In this document: positions 31,903-40,174 of the stretch, piece by piece
Layout: every line of letters begins with the position of its first letter
Numbering within the stretch: the stretch's first letter is position 1
From: an uncultured Phascolarctobacterium sp.
GTDB lineage: Bacteria > Bacillota > Negativicutes > Acidaminococcales > Acidaminococcaceae
DNA length: 64,000 nucleotides
NCBI GenBank assembly: GCA_900541915.1
Contig: UQLS01000002.1
Location: 109,404-173,403, forward strand
Direction of reading: 5' to 3'
Position numbers and translations under genes: made by a program
The notes under the pieces: generated by a model
What the model saw: the letters and a program-made list of their open reading frames with translations, nothing else
Databases searched by the model: none
Told to the model about the DNA's origin: nothing

Positions 31903-32795
31903 AAAAATATTTACAATTTGTGGCTGCGTTTATTCTATGTCTGTGCGTGTTGCTGACAGGCTGCGGCAATGCGGCAGATAAACCTGCTGCACCGGACAGC
32001 AAGGGCAGTGCAGCTGCAGCGGATATCAGCAGTATACCTGCTTATACAAATAAGCCCTATGTTGTACTTAATAATAATCAGCCTTTTTTTGCGGCAGATG
32101 ATTTTACAACTAAATCTTTTGAAAAATACAGTAAGTTAGACAGCTTAGGACGCTGCGGAGTCGCTTTTGCTAATGTTGGCAAGGATACTATGCCCAAGGA
32201 AAAGCGTGGTTCTATTGGGCAGGTAAAGCCCAGCGGCTGGCAAACTGCCAAGTATGATTTTGTCGATGGAAAATATCTATATAATAGATGTCATCTGATT
32301 GGTTATCAGCTGACGGCAGAAAATGCTAACGAGCGCAATTTAATTACCGGTACACGTTATCTGAACGTACAGGGAATGCTGCCTTTTGAAAATATGGTGG
32401 CAGACTATGTTAAGGAAACAGGCAACCATGTGTTGTATCGGGTAACTCCGATATTTAAAGGCAACAATCTTGTGGCTGACGGAGTACAGATGGAAGCAAA
32501 GTCTGTAGAAGATAAGGGTGAAGGTATCTGCTTCAATGTTTATTGCTATAATGTGCAGCCTGGCGTAGAAATTGATTATGCTACAGGTAAAAGCAGGCTG
32601 GCTGAAAATGCTGTAAATGCAGATAATAAAGCAAAAGTTCAGAGTTATATTCTTAACACCGGCAGTCATAAATTTCATAAGCCTGAGTGTAATGGTGCCA
32701 AACAGATAAGTGCCAAAAACAGGAAAGAATACAGCGGCAGTAAGGACGAATTGCTGAAATCTGGTTATTCTCCTTGCTCTATCTGCAATCCATAA
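31899..32795 (+). CDS. Lipoprotein DNA/RNA non-specific endonuclease
   Basis: The 298-residue protein has a lipoprotein signal ending in LLTGCG (lipobox Cys near residue 22) and a Pro/Ala/Ser linker. The nuclease core has NRCHLIGYQLTAENANERN, where the His matches the catalytic His of the DRGH/NRCH-type beta-beta-alpha metal nucleases, and TRYLNVQGMLPFENMVADY. The last ~45 residues (NTGSHKFHKPECNGAKQI...SGYSPCSIC) form a zinc-binding Ada-like tail. It probably degrades extracellular nucleic acid for nutrition or DNA uptake. An upstream 4-base overlap links it to the previous gene. Confidence 0.88.
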   Translation: MKKYLQFVAAFILCLCVLLTGCGNAADKPAAPDSKGSAAAADISSIPAYTNKPYVVLNNNQPFFAADDFTTKSFEKYSKLDSLGRCGVAFANVGKDTMPKEKRGSIGQVKPSGWQTAKYDFVDGKYLYNRCHLIGYQLTAENANERNLITGTRYLNVQGMLPFENMVADYVKETGNHVLYRVTPIFKGNNLVADGVQMEAKSVEDKGEGICFNVYCYNVQPGVEIDYATGKSRLAENAVNADNKAKVQSYILNTGSHKFHKPECNGAKQISAKNRKEYSGSKDELLKSGYSPCSICNP

Positions 32796-32809
32796 AAGGA
32801 GACTGGAAA

Positions 32810-33892
32810 ATGATTGAGATTAAAAATAAGGTGGGATGCTGCGGCTGCGGAGCCTGTGCTTCTGTTTGCCCAAAGCATTGTATCAAGATGCAGGCTGATA
32901 ATGAAGGATTTAAATATCCGCAGGTAGATATAACTAAATGTGTTGATTGCCGGTTATGCGAAAAAGTGTGTCCGTTATTGCATAAGCCTGAGCAGCAGGA
33001 GCCGCTTGCTGTTTATGGTGCTAAAAATGTTGACGACAGTATTAGACTTCATAGCTCCAGCGGCGGATTGTTCACTGCATTTGCCCGTGAGATTCTTGCT
33101 CAGCAGGGTATAGTGTATGGTGCGGAAATGACATCAGAATTACAGGTACAGCATTGTGCTGTGAGTGAAGAGGCAGAGCTTGCTAAATTGCGCGGCTCCA
33201 AATATGTGCAGAGCGAAATGGGAGAATGCTATAAGCAGGCGCGGTTTTTGCTGCAGCAGGGACGGAAGGTTTTATTCAGCGGTACACCCTGTCAGATTGC
33301 CGGTTTAAAAGGCTTTCTCAATAAAGAGTATCAAAACCTTTATACTGTAGATGTAGTTTGTCATGGCGTTCCAAGCGCCAAAGTTTATGCTAAGCATTTG
33401 CAGGAAATTGGAGAAAGTGTTGGAGAGCCAGTTATTAAAGTAAGATTTCGCGATAAGCAGCAGGGATGGAAGCATGGTCAGACTTTGTTTTATACAGAAA
33501 ATCACTGCTGCGGCGACAGCAAACGCAAGGAAACCTATATGCGTCTTTTCCTTAATAATGTAACAATAAGACCTTCTTGTTCAGATTGTGCTTTTAATAA
33601 TAAAAGAAGCCGTGCAGATATAACTATTGCCGATTACTGGGGCATTGACAAGCAGCATCCGGAGTTTGACGACGATAAAGGAGTAACATTGGTAATCGTC
33701 AATACTGAAAAAGGGCAGGAGCTTATGCAGGCAGTAAGCAAAGAGATTATCTGCTTGGAAACCAGCTTTGCCGCCGGAGCAGAATATAATGTAGCGGTCA
33801 GCAAATCGCTGGGACTGCATCCGCGTCGTGCTTACTTTTTTGAGAACATGGATAAAAAGTCTTTGCGTGCACTGGCAGAGGAAATACTGTAG
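32810..33892 (+). CDS. FrhB-family [4Fe-4S] oxidoreductase (F420-hydrogenase beta-like)
   Basis: ATG 32810 is preceded by AAGGAGACTGG. The N-terminus has two ferredoxin clusters, CCGCGACASVCP and CVDCRLCEKVCP. The body shows the FrhB family landmarks: SSSGGLFTAF, LRGSKYVQS, VLFSGTPCQIAGLKGFL, VCHGVPSAKVYAKHL and ADITIADYWGI. Such proteins pass electrons between ferredoxin and a flavin, and in non-methanogens their substrate is usually unknown. The gene follows the nuclease gene by 14 bases and may be read with it. Confidence 0.85.
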   Translation: MIEIKNKVGCCGCGACASVCPKHCIKMQADNEGFKYPQVDITKCVDCRLCEKVCPLLHKPEQQEPLAVYGAKNVDDSIRLHSSSGGLFTAFAREILAQQGIVYGAEMTSELQVQHCAVSEEAELAKLRGSKYVQSEMGECYKQARFLLQQGRKVLFSGTPCQIAGLKGFLNKEYQNLYTVDVVCHGVPSAKVYAKHLQEIGESVGEPVIKVRFRDKQQGWKHGQTLFYTENHCCGDSKRKETYMRLFLNNVTIRPSCSDCAFNNKRSRADITIADYWGIDKQHPEFDDDKGVTLVIVNTEKGQELMQAVSKEIICLETSFAAGAEYNVAVSKSLGLHPRRAYFFENMDKKSLRALAEEIL

Positions 33893-33909
33893 CCGGATAA
33901 AGTTTTTTA

Positions 33910-33939
33910 TTGTAAAAATATTTACAACTATGATATAAT
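33910..33939 (+). promoter_or_regulatory. Promoter of the polyamine leader RNA
   Basis: TTGTAA (33910-33915) and TATAAT (33934-33939) are 18 bp apart, with an expected start near 33946. It is the only good promoter seen before speA. Confidence 0.75.
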
Positions 33940-34108
33940 TATAAATACATGAATGCGGACTGCTTTCATGCAAATATTCGCCCACTATTTTTATAGTCAA
34001 GCCCATACGGACAGGCGGGGCAGCTGCCGAAGCGTGGCTAAATACCACATTATTGACTGAGCTGCGGCTCAGATTTTATAAGTAGATTATTCAGTAATCA
34101 GGATTAGA

Positions 34109-34118
34109 CATCACTTGT
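34109..34118 (+). promoter_or_regulatory. Candidate anti-terminator segment CATCACTTGT
   Basis: CATCACTTGT matches the terminator 3' arm CATCACCTGT in nine of ten positions; the difference gives a G-U pair, so all ten positions can pair with the terminator 5' arm (34217-34226). Mutually exclusive pairing would release the 3' arm and allow read-through. Confidence 0.6.
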
Positions 34119-34216
34119 GAAAGTCAATAAGAGTAGTAAAAGTAATATTTGCTGTATAGACTCTGGAAGCGGTTTGCTGTTGTTGTAATTTGACAGCAGT
34201 TATACGTGGTTTACTG

Positions 34217-34246
34217 ACAGGTGATGGATAACATCACCTGTTTTTT
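34217..34246 (+). terminator. Terminator in the polyamine operon leader
   Basis: ACAGGTGATG (34217-34226) pairs perfectly with CATCACCTGT (34232-34241) across GATAA, followed by TTTTT. It lies 54 bases before speA, too close to be simply the end of the preceding gene, which stopped 324 bases earlier. Confidence 0.9.
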
Positions 34247-34299
34247 ATTTTGCTGATCGTAAAGAATATATAGAATTAGAATGGATTTGGGAGAAAATT

Positions 34300-35751
34300 A
34301 TGGGAAAGCCTTCACAAAAATCAGCGCCGATTTATGAAGCGCTGGAAGCCTTTAGGAAAAAAAGAGTAGTGCCGTTTGACGTACCGGGACATAAACGCGG
34401 CCGCGGCAACCCTGAGTTAAAAGAACTTTTGGGAGAAAAATGCGTTAATCTTGACGTAAACTCCATGAAACCGCTGGATAATTTATGCCATCCGGTATCG
34501 GTAATTAAAGATGCGGAAGAATTGGCTGCCGAAGCTTTTGGCGCTAATCATGCCTTTTTTATGGTTGGCGGGACTACTTCCTCTGTACAGAGCATGGTGC
34601 TTACTGCCTGCAAAGCTGGCGATAAGATTATCCTGCCGCGCAACGTACATAAAAGCGTTATTAATGCATTAGTTTTGTGCGGTGCTGTGCCTGTATATGT
34701 TAATCCGGAAGTAGATAAGAAGCTGGGCATTTCTCTGGGAATGGAAATCAGCGAGGTAGAAAAAGCTATTTTAGCTAACCCTGATGCTACCTGCGTATTG
34801 GTGAACAACCCCACTTATTATGGTATTTGCTCAGATTTACGCAGTATAGTTAAGCTTGCCCATGAGCATAATATGCTGGCGCTGGTGGATGAAGCGCATG
34901 GAACACACTTTTATTTCGGCAGCAATATGCCTGTAAGTGCTATGGAAGCCGGTGCAGATATGGCTTCCGTTTCCATGCATAAGTCCGGCGGCAGTCTTAC
35001 GCAAAGCTCACTTCTTTTGACTGGTAAAAATGTAAATTGGGAGTATGTAAGCCAGATTATTAACCTGACGCAGACTACCAGTGCATCCTATCTGCTGTTA
35101 TCCAGTCTGGATATTTCCAGACGTAATTTGGTAATGCGCGGTGAGAAATCCTTTGCTAAAGTGCAGGCAATGGCAGAATATGCGCGCGAAGAAATAAATT
35201 CTATCGGCGGTTTTTATGCTTACGGGCGTGAGCTGATTAACGGCAAAAGTATTTATGATTTTGACGTGACTAAGCTGTCTGTTTATACTCGCGACATCGG
35301 TCTTGCCGGTATCGAAGTATATGATTTGCTGCGTGACGAGTATGATATTCAGATTGAATTTGGTGATATTGCTAATATTTTAGCTTATGTTTCCATAGGC
35401 GACACTATTCAGGATATTGAACGTCTGGTAGGTGCTTTGGCTGATATTAAACGTCTGTATTCCAAAGATCCTTCCAAAATGCTGAATACGGAATATATTA
35501 CTCCGAAAGTAGCTGTATCGCCGCAGAAGGCGTTTTATTCCCGCAAAAAATCTGTTCCTATTAAAGAAAGCAGCGGTATGATCTGCAGTGAATTCGTTAT
35601 GTGCTATCCGCCCGGTATTCCTATCCTGGCTCCGGGCGAAATTATCACAAAGGAAATCATTGAATATATCGTTTATGCTAAGGAAAAAGGCTGTTCCATG
35701 CAGGGACCGGAAGACCCGGATGTAAACAGGGTCAACGTACTGGCATTATAA
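34300..35751 (+). CDS. speA: Arginine decarboxylase (fold type I, Bacillus SpeA type)
   Basis: A 483-residue Orn/Lys/Arg decarboxylase, short form without the wing domain of enterobacterial enzymes. PLP-binding Lys228 lies in SMHKSGGSLTQSS, with Asp197 in VDEAHGTHF and a FFMVGGTTSS phosphate-cup region. Sequence alone cannot separate Arg from Lys/Orn use, but agmatine deiminase and carbamoylputrescine amidase genes in the same operon make arginine the likely substrate, giving agmatine. TTGGGAGAAAATT precedes ATG 34300. It is the first gene of the six-gene unit. Confidence 0.88.
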   Translation: MGKPSQKSAPIYEALEAFRKKRVVPFDVPGHKRGRGNPELKELLGEKCVNLDVNSMKPLDNLCHPVSVIKDAEELAAEAFGANHAFFMVGGTTSSVQSMVLTACKAGDKIILPRNVHKSVINALVLCGAVPVYVNPEVDKKLGISLGMEISEVEKAILANPDATCVLVNNPTYYGICSDLRSIVKLAHEHNMLALVDEAHGTHFYFGSNMPVSAMEAGADMASVSMHKSGGSLTQSSLLLTGKNVNWEYVSQIINLTQTTSASYLLLSSLDISRRNLVMRGEKSFAKVQAMAEYAREEINSIGGFYAYGRELINGKSIYDFDVTKLSVYTRDIGLAGIEVYDLLRDEYDIQIEFGDIANILAYVSIGDTIQDIERLVGALADIKRLYSKDPSKMLNTEYITPKVAVSPQKAFYSRKKSVPIKESSGMICSEFVMCYPPGIPILAPGEIITKEIIEYIVYAKEKGCSMQGPEDPDVNRVNVLAL

Positions 35752-35769
35752 AATATAATGAGGTGACTT

Positions 35770-36624
35770 ATGGAGCTGTGGTTTTCAGATTATCATACCG
35801 ATAAAGTTAAGATAGATGTTAAGGTAGATAAGCAGCTGTTTGGCGAAAATACTGATTTTCAGCGTATCGACGTGTTTGAATCAGCGGAATTTGGCCGCTT
35901 TTTGAGCTGTGACGGCAGTATTGTTTTCTCTGAAAAAGACGAATTTACCTACGATGAGATGATTGTGCATGTGCCTATGGCTGTGCATCCATGTGTAAAG
36001 AAAGTGCTGGTAATCGGCGGCGGCGACGGCGGTGTTGCCCGTGAACTTTCTTATTATGACGAGATAGAGCAGATTGATGTTGTTGAAACTGATAAAGTTT
36101 TCGTCGATGTCTGCCGTGAATTTTTCCCGGATAATGCTCGTGGTCTGGATGACGAAAGAGTAACTGTCTATAATGAAAACGGACTGAAATTTTTGCGTGC
36201 CAGACAGAATGAATATGATTTGATTATCAATGACGCTATTGACCCTTTGGGACATGCAGCAGGCCTTTTTACCAAGGAATTTTATGGTAACTGCTATCGA
36301 GCGCTGAAAGAAGACGGCATCATGGTGTATCAGCATGGCAGCCCCTTCTATGATGAAGATGAAGAGTCCTGCCGGGCTATGCATCGCAAAGCCAGTCACA
36401 GCTTTCCTATCAGCAGAGTATATCAGGCGCATATACCAACCTGTTCCTCTGGTTACTGGCTGTTTGGGTTCCTGTCTAAAAAATACCATCCTTTAAAAGA
36501 TTTGGATGCTAAAAGATGGAAAGAGCGTAATATCAAAACCTGGTATTATACAACTAATCTGCATTTAGGTGCTTTTATGTTGCCTAAATATGTAGAAGAT
36601 ATGCTGGAAGAAGAAGAAAAATAA
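35770..36624 (+). CDS. speE: SpeE-family aminopropyltransferase (spermidine synthase-like)
   Basis: AATGAGGTGACTT precedes ATG 35770. The 284-residue product has the SpeE Rossmann core: VLVIGGGDGGVARELSYYD, an acidic VVETDKVF, and NDAIDPLGHAAGLFTKEFY, where spermidine synthases usually read D-S-T/S-D-P-x-G-P-A. The usual D-G pair after the second strand is replaced by E-N-G (YNENGLKF). No speD (AdoMet decarboxylase), the source of its normal donor, is seen in this operon or window, so its true donor or product is open. The neighbours encode a donor-independent spermidine route. Confidence 0.85.
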   Translation: MELWFSDYHTDKVKIDVKVDKQLFGENTDFQRIDVFESAEFGRFLSCDGSIVFSEKDEFTYDEMIVHVPMAVHPCVKKVLVIGGGDGGVARELSYYDEIEQIDVVETDKVFVDVCREFFPDNARGLDDERVTVYNENGLKFLRARQNEYDLIINDAIDPLGHAAGLFTKEFYGNCYRALKEDGIMVYQHGSPFYDEDEESCRAMHRKASHSFPISRVYQAHIPTCSSGYWLFGFLSKKYHPLKDLDAKRWKERNIKTWYYTTNLHLGAFMLPKYVEDMLEEEEK

Positions 36625-36669
36625 CTTATTCAAGCTAATATAAACGAAGATAAAGGAGATGACTTACAA

Positions 36670-37929
36670 ATGGGAAAATTATTGGTTATTGGCTGCGGCG
36701 GTGTTGCAAGAGTTGCTATTTTTAAATGCTGCCAAAATGACAAAGTATTTACTGAGCTGTGCATTGCCAGCAGAACAAAGGAAAAATGTGATGCTCTGAA
36801 AGCAGAACTGGAAGGTAAAACTAACACCGTTATCACTACTGCTAAAGTTGACGCTGATAATAAAGAAGAATTAGTTGCTTTGATTAAAGCCTATCAGCCG
36901 GATGCAGTGCTGAACGTAGCTTTGCCGTATCAGGATTTGACCATTATGGATGCCTGCCTGGAATGCAAAGTAGACTATATTGATACTGCTAACTACGAGC
37001 CGGAAAATATTGATGATCCTGCATGGCGTGCTGTTTACGACAAACGCTGCAAAGAAGAAGGCTTTACTGCATATTTTGATTACTCCTGGCAGTGGGCGTA
37101 TAAAGAAAAATTCGCTGATGCAGGTATCATGGGCCTGTTAGGTACTGGTTTTGACCCCGGTGTTACCAGCGTTTTCTCTGCTTACGCATTGAAACATTAT
37201 TTTGATGAAATTGATACTATTGATATTCTTGACTGCAACGGCGGTGACCATGGTTATCCTTTTGCAACTAACTTCAACCCTGAAATCAACCTGCGCGAAG
37301 TATCTGCAAATGGTTCTTACTGGGAAAACGGCCATTGGGTAGAAACTGAACCCATGGAAATCAAACGTGAGTACGATTTCCCAGAAGTTGGCATGAAAGA
37401 TATGTATTTGCTGCACCATGAAGAAATTGAATCTCTGGCTAAAAATATCCCCGGTGTTAAGAGAATCCGTTTCTTTATGACTTTCGGTCAAAGCTATCTG
37501 ACTCACATGAAATGTCTGGAAAATGTAGGCATGCTTTCTACCAAACCGATGATGTACGAAGGTCATGAAATTGTTCCTATTCAGTTCCTGAAAGCATTGC
37601 TGCCGGATCCGGCTTCTCTGGGACCCCGTACTGTCGGCAAAACTAATATTGGCTGCATTTTTACCGGCCGCAAAGATGGTAAAGAAAGAACTATCTATAT
37701 TTACAATGTCTGCGACCATCAGGAATGCTACAAAGAAGTTGGCTCTCAGGCTATTTCTTATACAACCGGCGTACCTGCTATGATTGGTACTGCACTGGTA
37801 ATGTCCAAAGCATGGCATAAACCCGGCGTATTCAACGTAGAAGAATTCGATCCCGATCCGTACATGGAAATGCTGAATGAATACGGACTGCCCTGGGTAG
37901 TTGTAGAAAATCCGGCAGTGGTAGAGTAA
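36670..37929 (+). CDS. Carboxynorspermidine/carboxyspermidine dehydrogenase
   Basis: The 419-residue protein is a saccharopine-dehydrogenase-like enzyme: the N-terminal NAD(P) fold GKLLVIGCGGVARVAIFKC, DYIDTANYE, and LLGTGFDPGVTSVFSAYA. This family condenses putrescine (or agmatine or diaminopropane) with aspartate semialdehyde to a carboxylated triamine using NADPH. It lies two bases before its decarboxylase partner. AAGGAGATGACTTACAA is the ribosome-binding site. Substrate choice between putrescine and agmatine cannot be read from the sequence. Confidence 0.88.
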   Translation: MGKLLVIGCGGVARVAIFKCCQNDKVFTELCIASRTKEKCDALKAELEGKTNTVITTAKVDADNKEELVALIKAYQPDAVLNVALPYQDLTIMDACLECKVDYIDTANYEPENIDDPAWRAVYDKRCKEEGFTAYFDYSWQWAYKEKFADAGIMGLLGTGFDPGVTSVFSAYALKHYFDEIDTIDILDCNGGDHGYPFATNFNPEINLREVSANGSYWENGHWVETEPMEIKREYDFPEVGMKDMYLLHHEEIESLAKNIPGVKRIRFFMTFGQSYLTHMKCLENVGMLSTKPMMYEGHEIVPIQFLKALLPDPASLGPRTVGKTNIGCIFTGRKDGKERTIYIYNVCDHQECYKEVGSQAISYTTGVPAMIGTALVMSKAWHKPGVFNVEEFDPDPYMEMLNEYGLPWVVVENPAVVE

Positions 37930-37930
37930 G

Positions 37931-39049
37931 ATGCTGGAAAATCTGCGTACACCCTGTTATGTTGTAAGCAGGGAAAAAATCCGTAAGAATTTAGAAGTGC
38001 TGCAATATGTGGAAAAAGAGGCTGGCTGTCATATTCTGCTGGCGCAGAAAGCTTTTTCCATGTTTGCCTTGTATCCGATGATTGCCGAATATGTTTCCGG
38101 CACTACTGCCAGCGGACTGTATGAAGCACGTTTAGGTTATGAAGAAATGGGCAAAGAAAACCATGTTTTTGCACCTGCGTATAAAACAGAGGATATACGT
38201 GAGCTGGTTAAGATTTGCGACCATATTATTTTTAATTCTTTCGCCCAATATGAAAAACATAAAGCGCTGTGCGGTGATGTAAGTGTAGGCATCCGTGTTA
38301 ATCCGGAACATTCTACACAGGGCGACCATGCTATCTATGACCCCTGTGCGCCTGGCTCCCGTTTAGGCGTGACGCTGGCAAATTTCCGTGAGGATTTGCT
38401 GGATGGTATAGAAGGCCTGCATTTTCACACTCTTTGTGAACAGAATGCAGACGATTTAATCAGTACTTTTAAAGTATTTGAAGAAAAATTCGGCAAGTAT
38501 CTTTATCAGATGAAGTGGCTGAATATGGGCGGCGGTCATCATATCACCAGAGCAGATTATGATGTAGCAGCGCTTATCAGCCTGATTAAATATATCAGAG
38601 AAAAATATGATGTAGAGGTATATCTGGAACCGGGAGAGGCCTTTGCGCTTAATGCAGGCTATCTTGTAACCGAGGTTATGGACATAGTTCATAATGATAT
38701 GGATATCCTTATTCTGGATGCTTCTGCAGCCTGCCATATGCCGGATGTAATTGAAATGCCGTATCGTCCGCCGCTGCGCGGAAGTTATCCGGCAGGAGAG
38801 AAAGCGTATACGTATCGTCTGTCCTCACTGACCTGTCTGGCTGGTGACGTGATTGGCGATTACAGCTTTGAGCAGCAGGTAAAAGTAGGCGATAAGCTTA
38901 TTTTTGAAGATATGGCAATTTATTCCATGGTCAAAAACAATACCTTTAATGGTATTCCTTTGCCGGATATTGTGCTTTTGGAAGAAGATGGCAGCACGAA
39001 GCTGGTTAAGCGTTTTGACTATCAGGATTTTAAGGAAAGGCTTTCGTAA
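37931..39049 (+). CDS. nspC: Carboxynorspermidine decarboxylase
   Basis: A 372-residue alanine-racemase-fold PLP decarboxylase. PLP Lys40 is in LLAQKAFSMFALYPM; later HFHTLCEQNADD, WLNMGGGHHIT, YLEPGEAFALNAG and the catalytic Cys/Asp region SAACHMPDVIEMPYRPP follow, the standard pattern for NspC. It removes the carboxyl group from carboxynorspermidine/carboxyspermidine to form the triamine. Its start is 1 nt after the dehydrogenase stop, so the two are translationally linked. Confidence 0.92.
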   Translation: MLENLRTPCYVVSREKIRKNLEVLQYVEKEAGCHILLAQKAFSMFALYPMIAEYVSGTTASGLYEARLGYEEMGKENHVFAPAYKTEDIRELVKICDHIIFNSFAQYEKHKALCGDVSVGIRVNPEHSTQGDHAIYDPCAPGSRLGVTLANFREDLLDGIEGLHFHTLCEQNADDLISTFKVFEEKFGKYLYQMKWLNMGGGHHITRADYDVAALISLIKYIREKYDVEVYLEPGEAFALNAGYLVTEVMDIVHNDMDILILDASAACHMPDVIEMPYRPPLRGSYPAGEKAYTYRLSSLTCLAGDVIGDYSFEQQVKVGDKLIFEDMAIYSMVKNNTFNGIPLPDIVLLEEDGSTKLVKRFDYQDFKERLS

Positions 39050-39052
39050 ATA

Positions 39053-40174
39053 ATGGAATTTTTACATACTTTACCGCGAGAAGACGGCTTTTATATGCCG
39101 GCTGAATTTGCGGAACATGAAGGCTGTATTATTGTGTGGCCGGAGCGTCCGGGTTCCTGGAGTTTTGGTGCCCGTGAAGCGCGTGAGGCGTTTACGGCAG
39201 TCATTAAGGCGATTGCCGCCAGTGAAAAAGTATATGTCATTGCAGGCAAGGCTTCTATAAACAGTGCTAGGGAAATGCTGCAGGATGTGGATAATATTGA
39301 CATTATCAATATGGAAACAGACGATTCCTGGGCGAGAGATATTGGGCCTACCTTTGTAGTGAACAGTCAGGGCGCTTTGCGCTGCATCAACTGGAATTTT
39401 AACGCCTGGGGCGGCGAGGTTGACGGTCTTTATCCTTCCTGGGATAAGGATAACGCTTTTGCTGCTGCTTTTGCAGAGAAATATGGCTGCAGGATGTATG
39501 ATGCTGCTCCGTTCGTTATGGAGGGCGGCGCTATCCACAGCGATGGTGAAGGTACTGTAATGGTAACAGAAACCTGCCTGCTTAGCGCAGGCCGCAATCC
39601 AGAACTGACTAAAGAGCAGATTGAAGAAAAATTGAAGGATTATCTGGGCGCGAAAAAAGTTATCTGGCTGCCATGTGGTATTTATAATGATGAAACTAAC
39701 GAGCATGTGGATAATGTCTGTGCTTTTACTGCTCCCGGTGAAGTAGTACTGGCCTGGACTGATAAAGAAGATGATCCGCAGTATGCCATGTCATTAGCAT
39801 GCCTGCAGAAGCTGGAAGCAGAAACCGATGCCTGCGGCCGTAAAATTAAAGTACATAAACTGCCTATTCCAGATGTACCTGTCTGCATCAGAGAAGATGA
39901 AGTGGGCGGCTATGATTTTGAGGACGGCGAGGATATGCGCGAAGCAGGCGAAAGGCTTGCAGCTTCCTATGTAAATTTTTATATTGCTAACAAGTCTGTG
40001 GTAATGCCTGCTTTTGGCGGCGAAAATGAGGAGAGCGACATTCGGGCTGAGAAAATACTGCAGGAGCTTTTCCCTGACCGTCAAGTTGTCGTTGTACCGG
40101 CACGCGCTATTTTGACCGGCGGCGGTAATATTCACTGCATTACCCAACAGATTCCTAAAGGAGTAAAACTATGA
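39053..40174 (+). CDS. aguA: Agmatine deiminase
   Basis: The 373-residue product has PAD-fold landmarks: MPAEFAEHEGCIIVWPERPGSW at the start, DDSWARDIGPTFVVN, EGGAIHSDGEGTV, NEHVDNVCAF and the catalytic Cys362 in GGGNIHCITQQIP. It hydrolyses agmatine to N-carbamoylputrescine and ammonia. The gene overlaps aguB by 4 bases. Within this operon it could in principle also act on aminopropylagmatine if the dehydrogenase uses agmatine directly. Confidence 0.95.
   Translation: MEFLHTLPREDGFYMPAEFAEHEGCIIVWPERPGSWSFGAREAREAFTAVIKAIAASEKVYVIAGKASINSAREMLQDVDNIDIINMETDDSWARDIGPTFVVNSQGALRCINWNFNAWGGEVDGLYPSWDKDNAFAAAFAEKYGCRMYDAAPFVMEGGAIHSDGEGTVMVTETCLLSAGRNPELTKEQIEEKLKDYLGAKKVIWLPCGIYNDETNEHVDNVCAFTAPGEVVLAWTDKEDDPQYAMSLACLQKLEAETDACGRKIKVHKLPIPDVPVCIREDEVGGYDFEDGEDMREAGERLAASYVNFYIANKSVVMPAFGGENEESDIRAEKILQELFPDRQVVVVPARAILTGGGNIHCITQQIPKGVKL

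Larger units (their letters stand above)
33946..34246 (+). promoter_or_regulatory. Structured leader RNA upstream of the polyamine operon (candidate attenuator or riboswitch)
   Basis: About 300 nt lie between a promoter and speA without a convincing ORF. Several hairpins are visible: CATGAA/TTCATG (around 33948-33970), ACTAT/ATAGT (around 33993-34006), the self-complementary GGCAGCTGCC, and CTGAGC/GCTCAG (34059-34074). The segment is more GC-rich than its surroundings. It ends in a strong terminator whose 5' arm can instead pair with 34109-34118. I could not match it to known riboswitch cores (T-box, lysine, SAM, cobalamin, guanidine, TPP). It could also be an independent small RNA. Confidence 0.65.

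Noticed and set aside
33946..34246. A T-box in front of speA
   Set aside because: No GGTGGTACCGCG-type T-box sequence or AGTA element is present, in contrast with the clear T-box at 44281-44292.
37138..37818. 226-codon minus-strand ORF opposite the carboxynorspermidine dehydrogenase gene
   Set aside because: Shadow frame with low-complexity aromatic content and no ribosome-binding site.
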